Assembly (NCBI GenBank): GCA_014867205.1 | Contig: WGUO01000019.1 | Span: forward strand, 1 to 64,000 | Direction of reading: 5' to 3' | DNA: 64,000 bases | Origin: Muribaculaceae bacterium | GTDB taxonomy: Bacteria; Bacteroidota; Bacteroidia; Bacteroidales; Muribaculaceae | Shown: positions 34,792 to 43,205 of the stretch, in pieces | Layout of the letters: every line of letters begins with the position of its first letter | Position numbering within the stretch: the stretch's first letter is position 1 | Translations under genes and position numbers: made by a program | Notes under the pieces: model-generated | The model's database searches: none | Seen by the model: only the letters and a program-made list of their open reading frames with translations | Told to the model about the DNA's origin: nothing

Positions 34792-35721
34792 CTATACATT
34801 GGCGTTGAGGGTGGGAGTGAGGGGCTCGTCGGCGCACAACACTGCGAGAAGGTTGCCGACCATCGAGGCTTTCTGCTCGTTGGTCAGTTTCACGACCTGT
34901 TTCTCGTCAAGTGTGCGTAAGGCCATGTCGACCATCGATACCGCACCCTCCACTATTTTCTCTCTTGCGGTTATTATGGCTGATGCCTGTTGACGGCGCA
35001 GCATGACAGCGGCAATCTCCGGAGCATAGGCAAGATAGTTGATGCGCGCCTCGACAACCTCGATTCCAGCCATGGCGAGACGTTCGTTGATTTTCTTCTC
35101 AAGCAGCTCGCTGATCTGGCTGCCGCTGTCGCGAAGAGTAAGTTCATCAGAATCGTTGATGTCCGTGTTGTCGTATGCGAAATGTCCCGTCACCTCGCGC
35201 AGGGCCGCGTCGCTCTGAATGCGCACGAAGTTAGAAAGTGCGGTGTTGTTGATGCCTCCCTGTGCACCGAGACTCTGGGAGTCAAGATCAAACACTACCT
35301 TATACGTGTCCTTGATCTTCCAGACCAGCACCATGCCGATGAGGACCGGGTTGCCGATCTTGTCGTTAACCTTGATGGGGTCAATATCCATGTTGCGGAT
35401 GCGCAGGGAAAGCTTCTTACGGCTCAGAAAGGGATTGACCCAATAATATCCCACCTTCTTGCATGTCCCCTTGTACTTGCCGAAGAAGATCATCACACGC
35501 GCCACATTAGGCTCCTGTGTGAAGTAGCCTACGCAGCCGAGCACGAAAAGAATGAAAAGAGGAACAGTAAGTCCCACGGAAATGCCCGGATTCTCCTCTC
35601 CGCCATAGACAATCGCCAGAATCATCAATGCCGGAATCAGGATAAACGTAAAGAAAATCATCAGAAAACCGTTGATGCATAGTCCCCGGTATTCATACTC
35701 TCGGTCAGTAGCGTTGTCCAT
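34792..35721 (-). CDS. SPFH/band-7 (stomatin-like) membrane protein
   Basis: Protein of 309 residues with two N-terminal membrane helices (about 18-40 and 48-67: FLMIFFTFILIPALMILAIV, VGLTVPLFILFVLGCVGYF), then the SPFH domain (about 75-260: VARVMIFFGKYKG, NPVLIGMVLVWKI, LREVTG, ISELLEKKINERLAMAGIEVVEARI) and AAVMLRRQQASAIITAREKIVEGA. Such proteins organise membrane microdomains and assemble as rings. It begins 39 bases after the last polysaccharide gene on the same strand with no terminator between, so it may be cotranscribed. Confidence 0.9.
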   Translation of the reverse strand: MDNATDREYEYRGLCINGFLMIFFTFILIPALMILAIVYGGEENPGISVGLTVPLFILFVLGCVGYFTQEPNVARVMIFFGKYKGTCKKVGYYWVNPFLSRKKLSLRIRNMDIDPIKVNDKIGNPVLIGMVLVWKIKDTYKVVFDLDSQSLGAQGGINNTALSNFVRIQSDAALREVTGHFAYDNTDINDSDELTLRDSGSQISELLEKKINERLAMAGIEVVEARINYLAYAPEIAAVMLRRQQASAIITAREKIVEGAVSMVDMALRTLDEKQVVKLTNEQKASMVGNLLAVLCADEPLTPTLNANV

Positions 35722-35760
35722 ATTCGTAAATTTTTAGTGAATTGTCGTAATATGTAGATC

Positions 35761-37671
35761 TCACTTGTCAAGCACCTCGTAAGGGGAGTGCTGACTCTTG
35801 TATTCAGGTACTATACGCTTCATGCGGGCCACGATCCTCATGTCGTCGTCAGTGGCGGCGTTATTGATAAGCTCATCTATCTCAGAATTGATATCGTCAA
35901 ACTCGTACTCGCGTACCTTGGCCGCCTTGATCTTGGGATGGAATGTCGGAACTGTGGTCTCCTTGTCATTGAGAACCTCCTCGTAGAGTTTCTCGCCGTC
36001 GCGTAGTCCGGAATAGACAATCTCCACATTCTTTGCTCCACTGAGGCGTATCATCCTTTTGGCGAGTTCTGCTATCTTGACCGGTTCGCCCATGTCAAAG
36101 ACATAAATCTCCCCGCCGTTGCCCATGGTTCCGGCCTCGATCACCAGTTTGCAGGCCTCCGGTATGAGCATGAAATACCTCATAATGTCCGGATGAGTCA
36201 CAGTGACCGGTCCACCCTTGCGAATCTGCTCCTGGAATATGGGAATCACCGAGCCGTTCGAGCCGAGCACGTTGCCGAAACGAGTGGTTACAAAACGGGT
36301 CACACCCTTGACGGCTCTCTCCTTGATGGCCTTGTCGAGTGACTGGACATATATCTCGCATATTCTCTTCGAGCAGCCCATCACGTTTGTAGGGTTGACT
36401 GCCTTGTCAGTAGAGACCATGACGAACTTCCGCGCGCCATATTTCACTGAGAGGTCGGCTATAATCTTTGTGCCGAGTATGTTATTGACAACACTCTCAT
36501 AGGGATTATCCTCCATCATGGGGACATGCTTGTAAGCGGCGGCATGGAACACATATTCCGGTTTATACCGGTTGAAGATGCGTTCCATCATCCGTGCGTC
36601 GGATATGTCGGCGACTATTGTCTCTGACTCAATCTCTGGCCAGCGGGCCTGCATCATGCGGCGTATGTCGTGCATTGGGGTCTCTGCCTGGTCAACGAGA
36701 ACAAGATGTGCCGGCGAGTAGGTCGCTATCTGGCGTACCATCTCCGAGCCGATGCTTCCGGCTGCTCCGGTAATCATCACCACATTACCGGTGATAAGCT
36801 GGGCGGCAGCGTTCATGTCGACCACTATTTCCTCGCGAGGCAACAGATCCTCCACGTCGACAGGTTTAAGATTCTCGACAGAGATGTCTGACTCGCCATC
36901 CCATTCGCGGGCGTCAGGCACTACGAGGATACGTATTCCCTGTTCCGCGAGATACTCGAACAGTTCGGAATGTTTATGGAGAGTATCCATCTGCATCGGG
37001 GAGACGATGAGTGTGAGCACATTCTTGTTCAGCATTATATCGGCAAGATGCCGGTCGAGCATATGCACGTGGATGCCGTTCACCACGAGATCCTTGAGAT
37101 GCGGGTCGTCAGATACGAATCCTGTAACCATATATGAGGAAGTCTCCGAAGAGTTCAGAGTGTCGGCGATGGCAGTCGCACCGTTCTTTGTGCCGAGCAC
37201 ATATGCCTTCAGGCGGACGTTGCTGCGTATGAAACCGTCGAACATTGTCTTTCCCCAGACGCGTACGGCCCAAAGCAACAGGATCGCCAGCACGGCAAAC
37301 ATTATGACGTCGACCACAGAGAATGCAATAAACCATTCACTGGGCTCTATAAGCCACTGCAATATGAAGACAAGGGTGACACCTATCAGTACGGCCATGG
37401 TGATTCTCATCAAGTCGGTGAACGAAGAGAACCGTATCACCCCGAAATAGGTATGGAACATTCTGAACCCCACCATGAAACAGATGAGGAAAATAGCCAG
37501 GGTGCAGATTATGCCGAAGATAAGGTCAGGTGAGGTCGGGGCGCCGTGGTGAAGGAAATAGGAGAGGAGTCCAGCGACGAAAACAAGTATGCAGTCGAGA
37601 ATCAGTATCGCCCAGTATGGGAGAGCCGCTCTCGAGAAGTACCATCTTAACAGTTTGCTAATAGATCTCAT
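35761..37671 (-). CDS. Membrane-bound UDP-sugar 4,6-dehydratase (PglF/FlaA1/CapD type)
   Basis: Protein of 636 residues with four N-terminal membrane helices (about 20-125), a first Rossmann-like domain (about 145-260) and a second one (about 290-600) beginning MITGAAGSIGSEMVRQIA. The active-site region reads VSTDKAVNPTNVMGCSKR: the usual SDR Tyr is replaced by Met, as in PglF/WbpM. It converts UDP-GlcNAc to the 4-keto-6-deoxy sugar at the inner membrane face. With the aminotransferase (51 bases upstream) and PglC-like transferase it forms a bacillosamine-type set. Specificity for UDP-GlcNAc is inferred from family. Confidence 0.92.
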   Translation of the reverse strand: MRSISKLLRWYFSRAALPYWAILILDCILVFVAGLLSYFLHHGAPTSPDLIFGIICTLAIFLICFMVGFRMFHTYFGVIRFSSFTDLMRITMAVLIGVTLVFILQWLIEPSEWFIAFSVVDVIMFAVLAILLLWAVRVWGKTMFDGFIRSNVRLKAYVLGTKNGATAIADTLNSSETSSYMVTGFVSDDPHLKDLVVNGIHVHMLDRHLADIMLNKNVLTLIVSPMQMDTLHKHSELFEYLAEQGIRILVVPDAREWDGESDISVENLKPVDVEDLLPREEIVVDMNAAAQLITGNVVMITGAAGSIGSEMVRQIATYSPAHLVLVDQAETPMHDIRRMMQARWPEIESETIVADISDARMMERIFNRYKPEYVFHAAAYKHVPMMEDNPYESVVNNILGTKIIADLSVKYGARKFVMVSTDKAVNPTNVMGCSKRICEIYVQSLDKAIKERAVKGVTRFVTTRFGNVLGSNGSVIPIFQEQIRKGGPVTVTHPDIMRYFMLIPEACKLVIEAGTMGNGGEIYVFDMGEPVKIAELAKRMIRLSGAKNVEIVYSGLRDGEKLYEEVLNDKETTVPTFHPKIKAAKVREYEFDDINSEIDELINNAATDDDMRIVARMKRIVPEYKSQHSPYEVLDK

Positions 37672-37722
37672 GCCGTATAATCAGAGACCCGAGGCCGCAG
37701 CCTTGGGATTATGGGGTTGGTA

Positions 37723-38976
37723 TTAGATAATGGCCGCCTTGATAGCCTCGACGATATAGCGGACATCGTCGTCGCTGACGCAGGGACCGGCCGGCAGACA
37801 GAAGCCGGTCTTGAACAGCGACTCGCTGACACCGTTGACATAGGCGGGAGCATCGGCATAGACAGGCTGGCGATGCATGGGTTTCCAGAGAGGACGTGCC
37901 TCGATATTGGCCTTGTCGAGCCACACACGCAGAGCCTCGACATTATCATTGGGCTGGCAGTCGGTCACTGCGCTTGAGGCTGCATGTGTCACACCGGCCG
38001 CTCCTCCGACTGCCCCCGTCACAATGCTCATGTAGGCTTTCTCCTGATCCTTGACGTGGGTCTCCGGGTCGAGAGTGGCGGCGCACAGCCAGAAATTGGA
38101 ATCGTAGCGCGGAGAGGGATTGCCGTGGACAGTAATGCCGGGAACCTCGGCCAAAAGTTCGGTATAGAGTTTCTGCACATGGCGGTGGTGGGCGATATGC
38201 TCATCGACTATTGTCATCTGGCCGCGTCCAATACCGGCACATACGTTGCTCATACGGTAGTTATAGCCAATTTTCTCGTGCTGGTAATAGGGATAACTTT
38301 CGCGAGCCTGAGTGGCGTAGAACATAATCTCCTTTTTGGCATCTTCGTCAGGGCAGATCAGAGCGCCTCCGCCTGATGTCGTAATCATCTTATTGCCATT
38401 GAACGACAGAACGCCATATCTGCCGAAAGTTCCGAGCACGCGGCCGTCGAAACGCGAGCCAAAACCCTCGGCAGCATCCTCGATCACCGGTATTTCATAG
38501 TGCCTGCTGATCTCCATGATACGGTCAATGCAGTATGGCATGCCATAGAGAGCCACCGGTATTATAGCCTTGGGCTTGCGTCCGGTTTTGGCTATACGGT
38601 CGTTGATTGCCGCCTCAAGCAGATCGGGGTCCATGTTCCATGATTGCGGCTCAGAGTCAATGAAGACGGGAGTGGCGCCAAGATAGGTCACCGGGTGACT
38701 CGAGGCACAGAAAGTGAACGACTGTACCAATACCTCATCTCCCGGTCCGACACCGCAGGCAAGAAGAGCCAGATGTACTGCCGCTGTTCCAGCGCTGAGA
38801 CATACCACCTTGCAGTCGGTATCCCCACCGCTGTTGACAAAGCATTCGAGATCCTGCTCGAAACCGTTAACGTTCGGCCCCATGGGGACTACCCAGTTGG
38901 TGTCGAATGCCTCCTGTATGAATTCCATTTCCCTGCCGCTCATATGGGCAAGGCATAAATATATCCTGTCTCTCAT
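37723..38976 (-). CDS. PglE-like UDP-4-keto-sugar aminotransferase
   Basis: DegT/DnrJ/EryC1 PLP enzyme of 417 residues. It opens with IYLCLAHMSGREMEFIQEAF (PglE-like), has IEDAAEGFGSRFDG, and the PLP lysine in LSFNGNKMITTSGGGALI, which closely resembles the Campylobacter PglE motif. It is expected to add the 4-amino group to UDP-4-keto-6-deoxy-GlcNAc. Residues about 315-340 contain a small-residue stretch (TGAVGGAAGVTHAASSA) that is longer than I would expect and may be a variable insertion. 8 bases after the pglC-like gene. Confidence 0.92.
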   Translation of the reverse strand: MRDRIYLCLAHMSGREMEFIQEAFDTNWVVPMGPNVNGFEQDLECFVNSGGDTDCKVVCLSAGTAAVHLALLACGVGPGDEVLVQSFTFCASSHPVTYLGATPVFIDSEPQSWNMDPDLLEAAINDRIAKTGRKPKAIIPVALYGMPYCIDRIMEISRHYEIPVIEDAAEGFGSRFDGRVLGTFGRYGVLSFNGNKMITTSGGGALICPDEDAKKEIMFYATQARESYPYYQHEKIGYNYRMSNVCAGIGRGQMTIVDEHIAHHRHVQKLYTELLAEVPGITVHGNPSPRYDSNFWLCAATLDPETHVKDQEKAYMSIVTGAVGGAAGVTHAASSAVTDCQPNDNVEALRVWLDKANIEARPLWKPMHRQPVYADAPAYVNGVSESLFKTGFCLPAGPCVSDDDVRYIVEAIKAAII

Positions 38977-38984
38977 TTTAGTTG

Positions 38985-39599
38985 TCAGTTATGTCCGTTG
39001 AATGCCTCGATAGTCGCTGCGCCCTGCTGAGAGATACCCTCCCTCTTCAGCACCTTACGCACAGTAAGCCATATGACCTGCAGGTCAGTGCGCAGTGAGA
39101 TATTGTCGACATACCAGACGTCAAGTTCAAATTTTTTCTGCCATGAAATCGCATTGCGGCCGTGGCATTGCGCCCAGCCTGTTATGCCGGGACGCACCTC
39201 GTGGCGTCTCGCCTGCACAGGAGTATACAATGGCAGATACTTCACAAGCAACGGACGTGGACCAATCAGCGACATGTCACCTTTCAGCACATTCCAGAGT
39301 TGAGGCAACTCGTCGATTGAAGTCGACCTTACAAACTTTCCGATTCTGGTAAGCCGCTGAGCGTCAGGCAGGAGATTACCGGATTCGTCACGCTCGTCGG
39401 TCATGGTCTTGAACTTTATGACCTTAAATGTCTTGCCGTTCAGCCCGGGACGTTCCTGCATAAAAAATGCCCCCGCGCCCCTGTTGGCGAAGTGCAGCCA
39501 CAAGGTGACTGCCGCCAATGGAACGGAAAGCACTAACAGCACGCCGCCCGAGGCGGCTATGTCGATTGCCCGTTTGAAAAAGTCTTTGTAAATTTTCAT
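38985..39599 (-). CDS. PglC-like phosphoglycosyl transferase
   Basis: Monotopic phosphoglycosyl transferase of 204 residues that loads the first sugar phosphate onto undecaprenyl phosphate. Seen: N-terminal re-entrant hydrophobic helix (IAASGGVLLVLSVPLAAVTL), QERPGLNGKTFKVIKFKTM, the catalytic Asp-Glu in TSIDELPQLWNVLKGDMSL, IGPRPLLVKYLPLY, RPGITGWAQ and NAISWQKKFELD. The latter motifs closely match Campylobacter PglC, which uses UDP-diNAc-bacillosamine. It follows a 210-base AT-rich gap in the locus, so a separate promoter is possible, although no consensus was found. Confidence 0.93.
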   Translation of the reverse strand: MKIYKDFFKRAIDIAASGGVLLVLSVPLAAVTLWLHFANRGAGAFFMQERPGLNGKTFKVIKFKTMTDERDESGNLLPDAQRLTRIGKFVRSTSIDELPQLWNVLKGDMSLIGPRPLLVKYLPLYTPVQARRHEVRPGITGWAQCHGRNAISWQKKFELDVWYVDNISLRTDLQVIWLTVRKVLKREGISQQGAATIEAFNGHN

Positions 39600-39809
39600 C
39601 CGTCACTGTTTGGTTACTCTAATTTACCGTGAAACCTCACGGAACAATTTAAGGCAACTTAATATATGACGGAAAAATATATCGTTTTATTATAATTTTT
39701 TGACCGTTTATAATACAAATTCCTGACGAGGGAGATGCAAATCATTATTTTTGAATATCCCTACGACCTGTCTATGGTTGTCAGGAATGCAAAGCAGACT
39801 CAGCCGGTG

Positions 39810-40691
39810 TCATATTTTCACCTCACTGAAGTTGTCTGCGTCATTGGCTGCCTCGGCAACTGTCAGGAATGAGAATTCGTCGAGAAGTGATTCAAGTCCC
39901 CTGAAGGCACGCCTGCGACCCACGTTGCTCTTGACATATCGTGAAAGACGGTTTTTCAATGTGCCCGTGGTCTTGAAATATTTCTCAAACTCATCTTTTG
40001 ACATGAGTTTAGACTTGAAGTCGACCAGGTCCGCGATATGAAAATAGCACATAGTATAGTCAGATGAGTGCATCTGATTCTTTACAAAGAGTGTCGGAAG
40101 AAGTCTGAAATATCCTCCCCCCGAATATGCGATCTTCTTATCTAAAACCGGCAGTTGGCAGAGGGTTATCGGGAATTCGTTTATCACGTTGCCGTCGTGC
40201 ATGACACGGCATGGCTTGCCTTCGTCGGGAAATGAGGGAAATCCGCCGAAGTCACGTATTCCGGGAAATATCGATGCGTCATTTCGGATTCCACATTCAG
40301 CCAGCACATCACATGCCCATATGTTGTCTTTCCCAATAGAGAATGCGGGGGCACGGTAACTTTCAACCGGTTGCCCGGTGGCCTGGCGAAGGGAGTCAGT
40401 GGCCCGATGTGTATCCTCGAGAAATTGTTCCCGGGTCTGCTGGTTGACCCACTTGTGGGCATACGAATGACAGCCGATCTCATGTCCGCGGTCCGCTATT
40501 CTTCTCACCACTCCCGGGAAATGCTCTATGAGGGCGCCAAGACAGAAGAAAGTCGCTTTCTGATTGTGCGCGTCGAGTGTGTCGAGCAACCGCTCAAGCA
40601 TCGCATCGTAGGCATCATATTTCCAGCGGGCTCCCCCTCTGAACATCTTCTCGATATACCATTCCTCTATATCAAAACTGAGAATATTCAT
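39810..40691 (-). CDS. Polysaccharide deacetylase family protein
   Basis: NodB-type carbohydrate deacetylase of 293 residues. The opening NILSFDIEEWYIEKMF holds the catalytic Asp; the metal-binding HSYAHKWV follows at about residue 75, and YRAPAFSI at about residue 110. The type with FDIEEWY and a C-terminal DUF3473-like region occurs in exopolysaccharide loci. It would remove an N- or O-acetyl group from the sugar or lipid-linked intermediate; no signal peptide is seen, so it may act in the cytoplasm. Start at 40691 chosen because the conserved motif begins there; an earlier start adds 40 residues without recognisable motifs. 49 bases after the ATP-grasp gene. Confidence 0.88.
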   Translation of the reverse strand: MNILSFDIEEWYIEKMFRGGARWKYDAYDAMLERLLDTLDAHNQKATFFCLGALIEHFPGVVRRIADRGHEIGCHSYAHKWVNQQTREQFLEDTHRATDSLRQATGQPVESYRAPAFSIGKDNIWACDVLAECGIRNDASIFPGIRDFGGFPSFPDEGKPCRVMHDGNVINEFPITLCQLPVLDKKIAYSGGGYFRLLPTLFVKNQMHSSDYTMCYFHIADLVDFKSKLMSKDEFEKYFKTTGTLKNRLSRYVKSNVGRRRAFRGLESLLDEFSFLTVAEAANDADNFSEVKI

Positions 40692-40740
40692 AAGCAGATA
40701 TATTAAGGACCTTATTGGCAGAGATAATAAGGGCCAGTTT

Positions 40741-41880
40741 TCAGTGGGCCTTCTTACGGATTCGCCCTCTCTTGAACTCGAGTTTGTTAAAATTTTCCAA
40801 AAACGCTGCAATCATGGCACGCCAGTCCCTACGGCCACCCTCCTGATAGAAGACATTCCTGCCCCAGAATCGGAACCAGCCTGGCCGCGAGCGGAATCGG
40901 TTGGGGGAACTGATAAACCATAGTATGTCGAGACCGAGATACCTGAGTATCTTTCCGGGCTCATATGTGCATTTCGGAATTGGCAGTCCGAGGGCATCGG
41001 CCGTAATGATAGCAGGGAAATTGACTCCCGAGACCGCAGCCCCACGCAGGCTTGCCGGCACCCGTGGATTTATCTCGATAATCTTGTATTCACCCTGACG
41101 CGACCGCAGAACATCAAAGTCTGCGAATCCGACATAACCGATCTCGCCAAGTGCCTTCATGCAAATATCGACAAGTTCCGGATCGTCGATCGTGCGGCAC
41201 ATTGATGATGAGCCGGCCTGCAACGGGTAATAGCGTATAATCTCAAGAACTGCATGAGCGAGTTGTCGGCCGTTACGGTCGCGATAGATCATCACGTTGT
41301 AATAAGGGCCCTCGCTCTCTACATATTCCTGCACATGGCAACTGCCGTAACGCTGTGTCACTGTCGCGATTGCCTTAGCGAGACCTGAGGGGTTGTCAAC
41401 CTTTGTTATACCTCTGGCACCGACCGAATGGTCAGGTTTTACTACCACAGGATAATTGAGCGCGGAGATATCGGCACTGTCGGAGGCTGAGCATCTGACG
41501 GTGCGGGGATGCGGCAGGGCGGCACGCTCGCAAATCTCCATCAGTGTTGGCTTGTCGGCGGCTGCCTCCAGTTGTGAAAGAGCAGGCACTGCTGCGACAC
41601 ATCCGGTCTCATCCTTGATTCGCCGGCTATTGGCACTTAGCAGGTGTGCGTAGTCGTCGGTCATGGGTATAGCAGCGTCAAAGCAATTTGCCCCCATGAA
41701 CTCCAGAATCGGCTCCAGACCCTCGGCAAGCCAACCGAATCCGTGCAGCGAGACCGCCGTAGACTTATGGGCGAAATCCTTGGGGGGAGCCCAGAGTCCC
41801 ACGGTATGCCCGGCATCGGCGAGCGACCTTGCCGTTGAGACGCCCTGAAGTCCGCCTCCGACCACAAGCACCTTTGCCAT
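40741..41880 (-). CDS. ATP-grasp family ligase
   Basis: Protein of 379 residues of the ATP-grasp superfamily, which joins a carboxylate to an amine or thiol using ATP. N-terminal pre-ATP-grasp Rossmann region (VLVVGGGLQGVSTARSLADAGH), lysine-containing strand YPVVVKPDHSVGARGI, the adenine-binding VQEYVESEGPYYNV and metal-binding EINPRVPASLRGAAVSGVN. Similar to CarB-like ligases that add an amino acid to a metabolite. In this locus it may attach an amino acid to an amino sugar or activate an acyl group (inference). 3 bases after the KAS III gene. Confidence 0.85.
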   Translation of the reverse strand: MAKVLVVGGGLQGVSTARSLADAGHTVGLWAPPKDFAHKSTAVSLHGFGWLAEGLEPILEFMGANCFDAAIPMTDDYAHLLSANSRRIKDETGCVAAVPALSQLEAAADKPTLMEICERAALPHPRTVRCSASDSADISALNYPVVVKPDHSVGARGITKVDNPSGLAKAIATVTQRYGSCHVQEYVESEGPYYNVMIYRDRNGRQLAHAVLEIIRYYPLQAGSSSMCRTIDDPELVDICMKALGEIGYVGFADFDVLRSRQGEYKIIEINPRVPASLRGAAVSGVNFPAIITADALGLPIPKCTYEPGKILRYLGLDILWFISSPNRFRSRPGWFRFWGRNVFYQEGGRRDWRAMIAAFLENFNKLEFKRGRIRKKAH

Positions 41881-41883
41881 TTG

Positions 41884-42942
41884 TCAGATATATATTGGTT
41901 CAGGAATTACCATTGGGCCGGTGGTCATGGTCATTGTGGCCCATGAGAGCCCAAGTCCGAATGATGACATCAACAGTCGGTGAGGACCGGCCTGAAGTTC
42001 GTCGCGCAGACGAGTGACCATCAGCGACGGTATTGATGCACCGCCCAGATTGCCATATTCCTCGATATTATAAGGAACCTTTTCGAGCGGCAACTTGAGT
42101 TTCTTCACCACACGGTCGACTATCATCTTGTTTGCCTGGTGTATCAGGAAGAAATCAATGTCCTGGTTGCGGTCGATTCCCTCGGCGGCCATAAACTGCT
42201 CGACCGAGCGGGGCGGCTTGGAGATGGCAAACGAGAACACGTTCATTCCGTTGATGAGCGTGTGGATCGGAGCACGAACGATTCCATTGCCGAAGTCCTG
42301 CTCAATAAAGGACTCGGGAGTCGCAGGGTGTCGAAATCCTCCGTGAGGAGTCATGAGCGCCTCATATCCTGAGCCAAGAGTATGGAATTCGACAACAATA
42401 TCTGAGGCCGACGGATCATACTCCAGGGCGATTGCGGTAGCACCGTCGCCGAAGAGAGGCACGCGGCTTTTATCCTTCAGCGAGCCCATGCGCAGGGCAG
42501 TGTCGCCGATAAGCAGTAATGCTCGGCGCACATTGCCGGTGGTCAGCAGATTGCCGCCCACAGTCATGGCATACAGGCAACCACAGCAGCCCATAGGCAT
42601 GTCAAGACAGAAAGTGGTCTCCGGCAGACCCATGCGGTGCTGCAGGATGCATGAAGTCGGAGGAGTTCGGTAGTCACCTGTCACCGACTCAAATATCAGA
42701 ACATCAATCGAATCGCGCTCCCAGCCCAGCGCCTCAAGCAGGCGTTCGCCGGCCTTCTGACACATATCAGAGGCGCAGACTGAGTCGGGCGCGATGTGAC
42801 GTCGCCTTATACCGACTGTCCTGTTGAAACTCTCTACATCCTCGGGCGACATAAGCTTGATATCGCTCGTCTCCACGACATTCTCGGGGAAACAGGCGGC
42901 GACACCGGCCATGCGCACATTCTTAATTCTCCATTTTGCCAT
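41884..42942 (-). CDS. 3-oxoacyl-ACP synthase III (KAS III) homologue, copy 1
   Basis: FabH-type condensing enzyme of 352 residues with all three catalytic residues: cysteine (C119 in DMPMGCCGCLY), histidine in FFLIHQANKMIVD, and asparagine in EEYGNLGGASIPS. KAS III enzymes start acyl chains by joining an acyl-CoA to malonyl-ACP. A second, clearly different copy lies at 46101. It sits 18 bases after an ACP and 3 bases before an ATP-grasp gene in a polysaccharide locus, so it should make a short specialised acyl group rather than membrane fatty acids (inference). Confidence 0.92.
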   Translation of the reverse strand: MAKWRIKNVRMAGVAACFPENVVETSDIKLMSPEDVESFNRTVGIRRRHIAPDSVCASDMCQKAGERLLEALGWERDSIDVLIFESVTGDYRTPPTSCILQHRMGLPETTFCLDMPMGCCGCLYAMTVGGNLLTTGNVRRALLLIGDTALRMGSLKDKSRVPLFGDGATAIALEYDPSASDIVVEFHTLGSGYEALMTPHGGFRHPATPESFIEQDFGNGIVRAPIHTLINGMNVFSFAISKPPRSVEQFMAAEGIDRNQDIDFFLIHQANKMIVDRVVKKLKLPLEKVPYNIEEYGNLGGASIPSLMVTRLRDELQAGPHRLLMSSFGLGLSWATMTMTTGPMVIPEPIYI

Positions 42943-42960
42943 ATCACGTGTAGAGGGAAC

Positions 42961-43200
42961 TTAGAGCTCGACGCCCTGGTTGCGGATTATCTCAAGGCCC
43001 TTTACATAAGAAGTGAAGGCCATTATGTCCTCGGGGTCGAGCATGATGTCAAAAGCATCCTCGGCCATTGACACGAGGTTAAGCTGATGCACCGAATCCC
43101 ATTCCGGCACATTCTCCTTGCCGAACGAATCGCCGAGTGCAGAGGCGTCTACGCCGAAAACTTCAGTAAATATCTGGTTATATTTTTCAAGATTGTTCAT
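42961..43200 (-). CDS. Acyl carrier protein, copy 1
   Basis: Acyl carrier protein of 79 residues with the phosphopantetheine serine in PEWDSVHQLNLVS, an acidic composition and the four-helix length of the family. It lies 5 bases after an acyl ligase gene and 18 bases before KAS III, so ligase, carrier and synthase probably work together. It differs strongly from the second carrier at 47147. Confidence 0.93.
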   Translation of the reverse strand: MNNLEKYNQIFTEVFGVDASALGDSFGKENVPEWDSVHQLNLVSMAEDAFDIMLDPEDIMAFTSYVKGLEIIRNQGVEL

Positions 43201-43205
43201 ATATG

